In this document: piece by piece, positions 45,701 to 52,724 of the stretch
How the letters are laid out: every line of letters starts with the position of its first letter
Numbering within the stretch: the stretch's first letter is position 1
Source: Nitrospirota bacterium
GTDB taxonomy: Bacteria > Nitrospirota > Nitrospiria > Nitrospirales > Nitrospiraceae
Assembly: GCA_004296885.1 (NCBI GenBank)
Contig: SCVN01000023.1
Coordinates: 496,001 to 560,000 of the forward strand
Direction of reading: 5' to 3'
DNA length: 64,000 nucleotides
The notes under the pieces: generated by a model
Databases searched by the model: none
Told to the model about the DNA's origin: nothing
Seen by the model: only the letters and a program-made list of their open reading frames with translations
Program-made: the position numbers and the translations under genes

Positions 45701-46230
45701 CCCGGCCCGGCCAGACGTGCCGTAAACGCCAGCGTATCGGGCCCGCCCGCCTCCGTGAACGGCGAGACATCGGCGATGTGGAAGGCGGCGCCGTCCCGCA
45801 CCGTGCGAAACCATGCGGTCTCCGCCCGGTCCCGGCCGATCGTCGCCGCATCGGTGGCGGCCAGGATACGGCCTTGCGCATCGGTCACCCCCAACCATAC
45901 ATAGTCCGGCGCCTGCACCGCTTTAATGTCCCGGAGAAATCGCGTCATCGCGGCCGAGTCCCGGCTGTGGAGCACCGGGCTGGAGGCGATGATCCGGACG
46001 TCCCCCAGACGTTCGCGCAGAACCCGGTCCACCTTGTCCGCGATCTCCGCCGCCGACAGGCTCAATGTTTCGCCGGTCGCCTGCACAAGCCGGCGCTCCA
46101 CATACCGCAGCCCCAGCGCCGCGATCGCACAGGCCAGCAGAGAGATGAGCACAATGAGGAGCAGGAGGCGTCGGGAAGGCCCAGCCCAGGGGTAAGCCGA
46201 TCCGGCTGATGTGTCCGTCCGAGGTGTCAT
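42772..46230 (-). CDS. large hybrid histidine kinase with Cache, PAS, GAF and receiver domains
   Basis: A 1152-residue sensor kinase. TM1 lies near 22-42, then a periplasmic double-Cache-like domain (about 45-300, with WFRTVRDGAAFHIADVSPF), TM2 near 310-335, PAS (about 345-460), GAF (about 490-640), PAS (about 650-765), HisKA with phospho-His in GGIAHDFNNIL, HATPase (DQGVGIAPQF, GSGLGLSTSFSIV) and a receiver domain (MDDEP, phospho-Asp in IMDLTIPGG, Lys in VAKPY). It integrates a periplasmic small-molecule signal with cytoplasmic PAS/GAF inputs. It sits next to motB but is not an obvious chemotaxis protein. Confidence 0.9.
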   Translation of the reverse strand: MTPRTDTSAGSAYPWAGPSRRLLLLIVLISLLACAIAALGLRYVERRLVQATGETLSLSAAEIADKVDRVLRERLGDVRIIASSPVLHSRDSAAMTRFLRDIKAVQAPDYVWLGVTDAQGRILAATDAATIGRDRAETAWFRTVRDGAAFHIADVSPFTEAGGPDTLAFTARLAGPGGEFLGAVTALVGLAELEEAVTQTLRTFQMRAGFSGRLEYQFVTASGAAFVDSEQAFKEPINLLRLGLPSARLSQSDRSGYVEEEHLRRHVQVITGYARTHGVDAGGGVKWGVLVRMNRGDVLAPIRMDLLRLGGLGLLVWLPMLGLTLWAARSLAGLYGYSQEREEWLSITLGSIGDAVIATDRHGTVLFMNQIAQSLTGWQQSDAKGRPLDEIFKIVNENSRETVESPVTKVLREGMVAGLANHTILMARDGTECPIDDSGAPIRDAAGRMIGVVLVFRGIEERRKAEKQMLAEHTVTRILSESASLPEAAPKLLETICRTLAWDVGLLWTIDEAGQHLRFEHGWQHPLLEANCPGFVQESRRRTFEGGVGLPGRVWAGGEAAWIADVAQDRNFPREQAAADAGLHGAFGFPVQVGTDTLGVLEFFSRAPRQPDENLLAMMTAVGRQVGQFIERKEAERALAAEKERLDVTLRSIGDGVIATDAEGYVQLLNAVAETLTGWTQADAQGQPLNRVFHIVDEMTRQPRVSPAEQVLRRGHVVALSAHALLIAKDGAERLVADSGAPIRAHDGTIIGVVLVFRDVTEQAKIERQLLVVKKLESIGVLAGGIAHDFNNILTAVLGNLSLAKRGLNQEDKLFRRLSEAESATLRATGLTQQLLTFSKGGQPLKRVSAIGELLPEWANFVLRGSNVLCDCLFPQDLWAVDIDEGQMSQVVHNLVLNAQQAMPNGGTVTIRGENVVLAGFAVARQPPLPDGRYVKVTIRDQGVGIAPQFLTKIFDPYFTTKKVGSGLGLSTSFSIVKNHEGHLTVESQLGVGTSFSIYLPASSAGTPAPQERVHLVMQGRGRVLIMDDEPVIRAVGVEMLTQCGYEAAEASDGAQALQMYREAKEQDRPFDAVIMDLTIPGGMGGLETLEQLLEMDPQVKAVVSSGYANDPVMADYRRYGFCGMVAKPYTLVAFSQVLYRVVIEEGRQVQG

Positions 46231-46296
46231 GAGTAGGCCGCGGCCTACTAACCATTCGGCGGATGATTTGTCAAGTGCGCGGACCTGCGGAAGGAC

Positions 46297-47070
46297 TCAG
46301 GGTAAACCAGGAGACGCGGGCGGCGCGTTCGGGACAGACGATTCCGTAAAGACGGTCAACTCCACGCGCCGGTTTTTGGCGCGGCTCTCCGGCGTCAGGT
46401 TGTCGGCGACCGGCTTGAACTCGCCGAAGCCGGTCGCCTCAAACAGTTCGGGCTTGACCTGATACATCTCGGTCAGCACGCGGACCACCATGACCGCGCG
46501 AACGGACGACAATTCCCAGTTGGAGGGAAACTGCGCCGTTTGAATGGGCACGTTGTCCGTATGTCCCTCCACCTTCACGTGCGTCGTCTTCACCCCGACC
46601 TCGCTGTGGGAGAAGACCTCTGCGAGAGCCTCCAGGAATGGCAGGGCTTCCGGACGAATGTCGGCGCGGCCGCTTTCGAACAGCGTGCTGTCGGCAATCG
46701 TCAGAAGAACCCCCTTGTCGGTGGACAACAACCCCGGGATCGGCTTGACGGTAATCGGATGCCCCGGGCCTTGCAACTTGGAGATGGCGAGTTCGAGTTT
46801 TTTGACGAAGGAAGTCTTGGGGCCGGCCACCGGAATGAGGGAAGACTTATAGTCGCCGACGTCGATGCGATGGGACGAGACCGGCGGCGAAGTCACCGGG
46901 CGCAACGCGGCCTGGATGGACTCGCTGACCGCCCGGTACTTCCCCTCGTTGACCGAGGAGACGGAATACATCACGACGAAAAAGGCGAAGAGGAGCGTGA
47001 TGAAGTCGGCGTAGGAGACCAGCCACCGCTCGTGGTTCTCATGCTCTTCGTGTTTGTGCTTCTTCGCCAT
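46297..47070 (-). CDS. motB: flagellar stator protein MotB
   Basis: A 257-residue protein: charged N-terminus, one membrane helix with the proton-binding Asp22 in SYADFITLLFAFFVVMYSVS, a linker, and a C-terminal OmpA-like peptidoglycan-binding domain (about 125-250, with VKVEGHTDNVPIQTAQFPSN seen in part). It anchors the stator to the cell wall. It follows motA by 80 bases on the same strand, an interval occupied by a GCTGA-word repeat. Confidence 0.93.
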   Translation of the reverse strand: MAKKHKHEEHENHERWLVSYADFITLLFAFFVVMYSVSSVNEGKYRAVSESIQAALRPVTSPPVSSHRIDVGDYKSSLIPVAGPKTSFVKKLELAISKLQGPGHPITVKPIPGLLSTDKGVLLTIADSTLFESGRADIRPEALPFLEALAEVFSHSEVGVKTTHVKVEGHTDNVPIQTAQFPSNWELSSVRAVMVVRVLTEMYQVKPELFEATGFGEFKPVADNLTPESRAKNRRVELTVFTESSVPNAPPASPGLP

Positions 47071-47091
47071 GGCGGAAAGTAAGCGGTCGGC

Positions 47092-47150
47092 ATTCAGCTC
47101 TCAGCTCGTTGCTTCGAAATTCATGCTGAAAGCTGAGGGCTGACGGCTGC
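47092..47150. repeat. GCTGA-word inverted repeat in the motA-motB gap
   Basis: ATTCAGCTCTCAGCTC at the left and ATGCTGAAAGCTGAGGGC with GCTGACGGCTG at the right are near-inverse copies flanking a short spacer. Same word family as at 31.5, 37.2 and 54.6 kb. Confidence 0.5.
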
Positions 47151-47921
47151 TCACTTCTTTTTCTCGACGGCACGCTCGCTGTGCGGCAGATAGCCTTCCA
47201 GCTTCTCCTGCAGCATGCGGGGATTCTCGCCCTGCGCCAGCCCGACGAGCCCCTCGATCATCATCGTACGCGCCGTGGTCGTGCCCTTGATTTTCAATTT
47301 GATCTTGTTGGCGAGCGGCAAAAAGAACAGGTTGGCCGCGCCGACCCCGTAGACGGTCGCCACGAAGGCAACCGCGATGCCGCCGCCCAGCTTCGAGGGG
47401 TCGGCCAGGTTTTCCATCACATGGATCAACCCGAGCACGGCGCCGAGAATCCCGACCGTCGGGGCGTAGCCACCGGCTGCCTCCCACACCTTGGCCGCGG
47501 TCACCCCCTCCTCCTCCTCATGCTCCACCTCGAGCTCAAGCATGCCCTGCATCACCTTGGCATCGGTCCCGTCCACGATCATCTGCACGCCCTTTCGGAA
47601 GAGCGGGTCCTTGATGTCTTTCAGCTTGCCCTCCAGCGCCAGCAGCCCTTGCTTGCGCGAGATATTCGCCAGGTCCACGATCTGGGCGATGTGCTCCTTG
47701 GCATGGCTCTTGGGATCGAACAGCGCGAGGGACAGCGAGGTCACGCCCTTGATCACCACGGACAGGGGATTCTGGACGCAGATCGCCCCGATGGTGCCCC
47801 CCATCACGATGATGAAGGCGGTCAGCTGCATGATGGAGCCGAGGTGTCCGCCTTCCAGCGCCTGGCCGCCGATGATCGAGCCGAGCGCAAGCGCGATCCC
47901 GACGAAGGTCATAATGTCCAT
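47151..47921 (-). CDS. motA: flagellar stator protein MotA
   Basis: A 256-residue inner-membrane protein with four helices and a large cytoplasmic loop. Signatures are GGYAPTVGILGAVLGLIHVM and LGGGIAVAFVATVYGVGAAN, containing the conserved prolines and charged loop residues that contact FliG. Forms the torque-generating channel with MotB. TAGGAG precedes the ATG at good spacing. Upstream is a small divergent gene. Confidence 0.93.
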   Translation of the reverse strand: MDIMTFVGIALALGSIIGGQALEGGHLGSIMQLTAFIIVMGGTIGAICVQNPLSVVIKGVTSLSLALFDPKSHAKEHIAQIVDLANISRKQGLLALEGKLKDIKDPLFRKGVQMIVDGTDAKVMQGMLELEVEHEEEEGVTAAKVWEAAGGYAPTVGILGAVLGLIHVMENLADPSKLGGGIAVAFVATVYGVGAANLFFLPLANKIKLKIKGTTTARTMMIEGLVGLAQGENPRMLQEKLEGYLPHSERAVEKKK

Positions 47922-48078
47922 GACGCGTCGCTCCTAACAGGCACGATCCGACACAAACCGGCAGCAACGGCGCGAACCAAGCCGGGCTTCACTTTCCCCG
48001 CTTGCACGCCTGAAAAATCTCTGATATAGGCTAGGCAAGAAGTGCCTCGTCGGTTCACCCGCAACGTATGGAGGCTCC

Positions 48079-48330
48079 ATGACACCGGCAGACAGCCTGA
48101 TGCTGGACGCCAAGCAGGCGATTCTCGAGGAACAGCACCGTCGCTTCCAGTCTCTGCAGGAGGAAGGACGGCTGCAGGAAGCCATGCAGCAGTTCCAGGT
48201 CACACTGGGCTGCGCATCCGACCTGCTGAACGATTCGCTCGGCGTGCTGGAGCGGTTGCTGGTCGAACGACGCAGCGCCGTCCTCCCGCACGGCCAAGAG
48301 CCGCCCCGGCTCCCCGAGCTGGGCGCCTAA
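48079..48330 (+). CDS. small helical protein, unknown function
   Basis: An 83-residue soluble protein, almost wholly helical with heptad-like spacing (AKQAILEEQHRRFQSLQEEG; LLNDSLGVLERLLVERR). GGAGG sits 6 bases before the ATG, which supports a real gene. It is divergent from motA and convergent with cheW, so it interrupts the leftward motility block. No family recognised; a small adaptor or flagellar accessory is possible. Confidence 0.5.
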   Translation: MTPADSLMLDAKQAILEEQHRRFQSLQEEGRLQEAMQQFQVTLGCASDLLNDSLGVLERLLVERRSAVLPHGQEPPRLPELGA

Positions 48331-48350
48331 CTCCGCCCGCGGAACCCCCT

Positions 48351-48878
48351 TCAGGCCGCTTCCGACACCGCCCCATCGGTGGGCAAGAGGAGCCGTTTCA
48401 GGTCCAAGAGCGTCAGCAGCCGGTCCTCAAGCCGGCCGACGCCTTGGATGAACTCGGCGCCGACGGTCGCGCCCAGCGACGGCGCCGGCTCCATGGCGCT
48501 CTTGGGAATCCGCAACACCTCCGAGACCGAGTCCACGACCAGACCGACCACCCGCCCGCGCACCATCACCACCACGATGCGCGACTGGGCCGTCCGCGCC
48601 GCCTCCGGTACGCCCAGACGCCGGCGCAGATCCAGCACCGGGATGATGCGGCCGCGCAGGTTGATGACCCCTTCCACGAAAGACGGGGATTTGGGGACTC
48701 TGGTAATCTCGACCATGCGGATGATCTCCTGAACGCTCAGGATATCCACCGCAAATTCCTCCCCGTCCACGTGGCAGGTGACGAACTGGGAAAACTCCTC
48801 CGTGCTTGCTTCGTGTTCGGCGGACGCGGTGTTATAGACATCGCTGGCTCTCGCCGGATCGGTCTTCTGGGTGATCAT
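48351..48878 (-). CDS. cheW: chemotaxis coupling protein CheW
   Basis: A 175-residue protein with a CheW SH3-like double barrel (FVTCHVDGEEFAVDILSVQEI, GVINLRGRIIPVLDLRRRLG, VVGLVVDSVSEVLRI). It bridges chemoreceptors and CheA. The N-terminal 28 residues are a polar extension. It starts 4 bases after the MCP stop, so the receptor and coupling protein are co-translated. Confidence 0.92.
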   Translation of the reverse strand: MITQKTDPARASDVYNTASAEHEASTEEFSQFVTCHVDGEEFAVDILSVQEIIRMVEITRVPKSPSFVEGVINLRGRIIPVLDLRRRLGVPEAARTAQSRIVVVMVRGRVVGLVVDSVSEVLRIPKSAMEPAPSLGATVGAEFIQGVGRLEDRLLTLLDLKRLLLPTDGAVSEAA

Positions 48879-48882
48879 CCCC

Positions 48883-50580
48883 TTACCCCCTGCGCTTGTC
48901 CGAGCCGGCGATTTTGAACCCGCCGACGATGGTCTGCAGCTCCGTCGCCAGCACGCTGAGATCCTGGCTGGCCTTGGCCGACTCCGTGGCTCCGCCGGCC
49001 GACTCCTTGCTGACCTTGGCGACGTTCTCCAGATCGCCGGAGATCTGCTGAGTGGCCACGGACTGCTCTTCCGCCGCGACCGCGATCAGCCGGATCATGT
49101 CCGCCGTCTGCGTCACCCGTTCGGCGATGGTGGCCAGGGATTCGCCGGTCTTGTTGACGAGATCGACCCCGCTGTTGACCTTTTGCGTCCCCTCGTCCAT
49201 CGAGGCCACCGCCCCCTTGGTGTCCTGTTGGATGTGGCGGATCATGTCGCCGATTTCCTTCGTGGCTTTGGTCGTCCGCTCGGCCAGCTTCCGGACCTCG
49301 TCGGCGACGACCGCGAACCCGCGGCCCTGTTCGCCGGCCCGGGCCGCTTCAATCGCGGCATTCAACGCCAGCAAGTTGGTCTGGTCCGCGATGTCCTCGA
49401 TGACCCGCACGATCTCCCCGATCTGATCCGACGATTTGCCGAGCGTCGCGATGATCGTCGCCGACTGGGACACGGCGTCGGAGAGCTGCTGCATCCCCGA
49501 AATCGTCTCCTGCACGACGTCCTTGCCGCTCTTGGCCGTTTCCACCGCTTCCTGGGCGATCGAGGCCGCCTTGCCGGAGTTCTGGGCCACCTCGCCGACG
49601 GTCGCGTTCATTTCCTCCACCGCGGCTGCGGTCTGGGCCGTCCGCGCCGTCAAGCCGTCGGCCCCCTTGGCCATCTCCTCGGAGGTGGCGGACAGTTGAA
49701 CGGACGCGGCCGCCACCTTGTCCGTCACATGGGCGACTTTCCCGATCATCCCCTGCAATTTCTCGATGAACAGGTTCATCCAGCCGGCCAGTTCGTTGAT
49801 CTCATCCTTCCCGGCCACCGGCACCCGCTTGGTCAAATCGCCTTCGCCCTCGGCAATGTCGTGCGTGATCGCCGTCATCTGATGCAGGGGCTTCAGCACA
49901 ACCACGCGCAAGAGGCCGTACATCGCGGCCAGGATGGCCAGGATCATGCCGATGAGGACCATCGCACTCTTGACAAAGGAATCCTGCGCAAATTGTTTCG
50001 CCTTGACCATCGGGAAGGACACCGACAATATGCCCAGCGTATCCCCGATTTTCTTGTCCGTATGGCAGCCGATGCAGGCGGCCACCTGGGCCTTGTCCGG
50101 GGTCGCGCGGCGGTAGAAGGGCTCTCCGTTCTGCTCTTCCACCCGCGCATAGGATTCGGCTCCGCCCATAATGGCCCTCATCGCCGCTTCCTCGAAGCCG
50201 TCCTTGGGCGCATTGCTCGGATTCAGCGGGGTCGCGCTCACCATGCGTGCCGTCAAGATCCCGTCCTTGCCCAGTATCTCGCCGATTTCCCTCATGGCCG
50301 TGGCCGGCAGCGGCACCGCCTTGGGATTGTCCGCATGGTCCTTGACCACGACCATCTCGCTCTTGGGCATAGCCTTGACCTTGGCCACATAGTTCTTGGT
50401 AATGTAGGCGCGGGTGGCTTCCATCTGCGCCTGCACGACTTTGCCACGCATCTCCAGCATCCCCAACAGTTGGACTTGGTTTTGCTGGTAGGTCACCCAC
50501 AGGCCGATGGCCATGACCACGAGCCCGACGCCCGTGATCAACATGAGAAACTTCGGTCCGATTTTCATTTGCTGCAACAT
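48883..50580 (-). CDS. methyl-accepting chemotaxis protein with c-type heme site
   Basis: A 565-residue chemoreceptor. TM1 lies near 9-30. The sensor domain of about 165 residues is of the DUF3365/Tll0287-like kind and contains one CIGCH heme-c attachment motif (residues 169-173). TM2 near 203-223 is followed by HAMP (about 225-280) and an MCP signalling hairpin with the conserved tip NLLALNAAIEAARAGEQGRG. The periplasmic location of CxxCH fits cytochrome c maturation. It should sense redox state, oxygen/NO or another heme ligand. An internal ATG five codons in is an alternative start. Confidence 0.9.
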   Translation of the reverse strand: MLQQMKIGPKFLMLITGVGLVVMAIGLWVTYQQNQVQLLGMLEMRGKVVQAQMEATRAYITKNYVAKVKAMPKSEMVVVKDHADNPKAVPLPATAMREIGEILGKDGILTARMVSATPLNPSNAPKDGFEEAAMRAIMGGAESYARVEEQNGEPFYRRATPDKAQVAACIGCHTDKKIGDTLGILSVSFPMVKAKQFAQDSFVKSAMVLIGMILAILAAMYGLLRVVVLKPLHQMTAITHDIAEGEGDLTKRVPVAGKDEINELAGWMNLFIEKLQGMIGKVAHVTDKVAAASVQLSATSEEMAKGADGLTARTAQTAAAVEEMNATVGEVAQNSGKAASIAQEAVETAKSGKDVVQETISGMQQLSDAVSQSATIIATLGKSSDQIGEIVRVIEDIADQTNLLALNAAIEAARAGEQGRGFAVVADEVRKLAERTTKATKEIGDMIRHIQQDTKGAVASMDEGTQKVNSGVDLVNKTGESLATIAERVTQTADMIRLIAVAAEEQSVATQQISGDLENVAKVSKESAGGATESAKASQDLSVLATELQTIVGGFKIAGSDKRRG

Positions 50581-50671
50581 GGCACTCCCCCCTCCTTGGT
50601 ATTGTGCGGCGGCTCCGTGCCCCGCACCTCCTGTGACGCCTGTGACGATTGAGATGCTCCCTCGAGACTCC

Positions 50672-51733
50672 CTAAATCATGTTCATCACTTCGCCCGCGA
50701 CGTGAGACAGAGGCACGACCTTGTCCGCATAGCCTCCGTCCACCACCGCCTTGGGCATGCCGTAGACCACGCAAGTCGCCTCGTCCTGGGCCACCGTCCG
50801 GCCCTTGGCCCCCTTGATGGCCTTCATCCCCTCCAGCCCGTCGTGGCCCATGCCGGTCAGGATGACGCCGATCCCGCGCCCCGAATAGATCTCGGCCACC
50901 GACTGCATCATGATGTCCACGGAAGGCGCGTGGAGATGGTTTTCTCGGTTGGGCGCCAGGGTGATCGACACATCGAGCGCGCTCCGCCGGGCCACCCGCA
51001 TCTGCAAGCCGCCCGGCGCCATCAAGGCGACCCCGGGGGCGACCACCTGGCCGTCCTCCGCCTCACGCACCTCGATCTGGCAGAGCTGGTTCATCCGCTC
51101 CGCGAAGGGCTTGGTAAAGTATTTCGGCATGTGCTGGACGACCAGGATGCCGGCCGGAAAATCTTTCGGGAACAGGGGCAGGACATCCTGGAGCGCCTTC
51201 GGTCCCCCGGTCGAACAGCCGATGGCGACGATCTTGTTGCCCCGCATCACGCTGAGGGCCGATTGCGTGAGCGTCGGCAGCGGCAGGGGCTTCGGCCGGC
51301 TGCCGTTGGGCCTGGCAATCTTGCCCGCCGAACCGGCCGCCGCGATGATTTTGGCGATCAACTCCTGCTGGATCGCCACGATATTCGTCGAGACCCCGTC
51401 CAGTTGCTTGGGCAGATAATCCACCGCGCCCAGTTCCAGGGCTTTCAGAGTTTCCTTCGCCCCCTCCTCGGTCAGGGAGCTGACCATGATGACGGGGAGC
51501 GGCCTGATCTCCATGATCTTTTTGAGCGCCTCCAGCCCGTTCATCCCCGGCATCTCGACGTCCAGCGTCACCACGTCCGGGTGCAACGTCCCGACCTGCC
51601 GGATGGCTTCCTCCCCGTCCCGGGCCATGCCGACCACGGTCATGCGCGGATCGCTGCTCAGCATGGTGCTGATCGTCTTGCGCATGAAGGTGGAATCGTC
51701 CACCACCAGAACTTTGATCGGCGCCTGGCTCAT
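50672..51733 (-). CDS. cheB: chemotaxis methylesterase CheB
   Basis: A 353-residue protein with an N-terminal receiver domain (VVDDSTFMRK, phospho-Asp in TLDVEMPGMNG, Lys in YLPKQ) and C-terminal methylesterase domain with the catalytic triad elements GCSTGG, QHMP and GMGHDG. It demethylates and deamidates MCP glutamates for adaptation. It lies 12 bases after cheV within the leftward che block. Confidence 0.94.
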   Translation of the reverse strand: MSQAPIKVLVVDDSTFMRKTISTMLSSDPRMTVVGMARDGEEAIRQVGTLHPDVVTLDVEMPGMNGLEALKKIMEIRPLPVIMVSSLTEEGAKETLKALELGAVDYLPKQLDGVSTNIVAIQQELIAKIIAAAGSAGKIARPNGSRPKPLPLPTLTQSALSVMRGNKIVAIGCSTGGPKALQDVLPLFPKDFPAGILVVQHMPKYFTKPFAERMNQLCQIEVREAEDGQVVAPGVALMAPGGLQMRVARRSALDVSITLAPNRENHLHAPSVDIMMQSVAEIYSGRGIGVILTGMGHDGLEGMKAIKGAKGRTVAQDEATCVVYGMPKAVVDGGYADKVVPLSHVAGEVMNMI

Positions 51734-51745
51734 GGTCGTGTCCCC

Positions 51746-52696
51746 TCAAGCATCGAGATACTTGAGAATTTTTTCCGTCAGAATCTTGGGATCGAACTTG
51801 GTCACGTAATCCGTCGCCCCGACGCTTTTCCCCTTCTCTTCGTTGCAGACCCCGGTCAGCGAGGAATGCAGGATGATCGGGATGCCGGCGAAGCGGTGAT
51901 CGGAGCGGACCTGCTTGGTCAGCGCGAACCCGTCCATCTCGGGCATTTCAATATCGCTCAGAATCAGATGGACCTCGTCCCGGACCGACTTCCCCTCGGC
52001 CTGCGCCTTGTCCGCCAGGGCGGCCAATTGCGTCCAGGCCTCGCGGCCGGTCGTGGCTTGGTGAAACGACATGCCGAGCCGCTCCAACGTCTTGCGGATC
52101 TGTGTGCGGGCGACCAGGGAATCGTCCGCGAACATCACGTGCCTGGCTTTCAGGTCGGTTTTTGCCGCAACCCCGGCGAAGACCTCTTCGTCCGGCCGCG
52201 GACAGATGTCGCTCAGCACCTTCTCCACGTCCAAAATGAGAACCATCCGCCCGTCCTCCAGCGTCGTCACGGCGGTGACCGCTCCGCCGCCGCCCACATG
52301 GCGCATCAACGGCGGCGGCGGCTTGACCTGGTCCCAGGACACCCGGATGATTCGATCCACCCCGGCCACGTGCAACCCCTGCAGCGTCTGGTTGTACTCG
52401 GCGACGATGAGATTGCCCGAGTCGGCCGAGAGACCAGGCCCTTCGCCCAGGTCGATCTTCAGCGCCGACACGAGGTTCACCACGGGAACCGTCTTGCCCC
52501 GGAGATTGGCCATCCCTTCGATGCGCTCATCCGTCTCCGGCACTTTCGTCAAGGGGGGCAACTTCATGACTTCCCGCACTTTGAAGACGTTGATCCCGAA
52601 GACTTCCTCGCCTCCCAGGAAAAAGAGGAGCAGTTCCATCCGGTTGGCCCCGGCCAGCCTGGTCCGGGCATCTACTTCCTTGATGAGTGTCGACAT
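51746..52696 (-). CDS. cheV: chemotaxis protein CheV (CheW-receiver fusion)
   Basis: A 316-residue protein: CheW-like domain (about 20-165, FFLGGEEVFGINVFKVREVM and GMANLRGKTVPVVNLVSAL, given in parts) followed by a CheY-like receiver (MFADDSLVARTQIRK, phospho-Asp in LILSDIEMPEMDG, Lys in VTKFDP). CheV is a second coupling protein whose receiver damps signalling. The presence of both CheV and CheW suggests layered adaptation. Confidence 0.93.
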   Translation of the reverse strand: MSTLIKEVDARTRLAGANRMELLLFFLGGEEVFGINVFKVREVMKLPPLTKVPETDERIEGMANLRGKTVPVVNLVSALKIDLGEGPGLSADSGNLIVAEYNQTLQGLHVAGVDRIIRVSWDQVKPPPPLMRHVGGGGAVTAVTTLEDGRMVLILDVEKVLSDICPRPDEEVFAGVAAKTDLKARHVMFADDSLVARTQIRKTLERLGMSFHQATTGREAWTQLAALADKAQAEGKSVRDEVHLILSDIEMPEMDGFALTKQVRSDHRFAGIPIILHSSLTGVCNEEKGKSVGATDYVTKFDPKILTEKILKYLDA

Positions 52697-52724
52697 AGCC
52701 GCTCTCCTCGAGCCTCCAAACGTT

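Noticed and set aside
43993-46209. 738-codon plus-strand frame opposite the hybrid kinase
   Set aside because: Antisense shadow of a clear PAS/GAF/HisKA protein; composition is not protein-like.
48034-48046. GGCAAGAAGTGCC as a sigma54 promoter before motA
   Set aside because: On the minus strand the GG-to-GC distance is 8 bases instead of 10; it is only a small inverted repeat.
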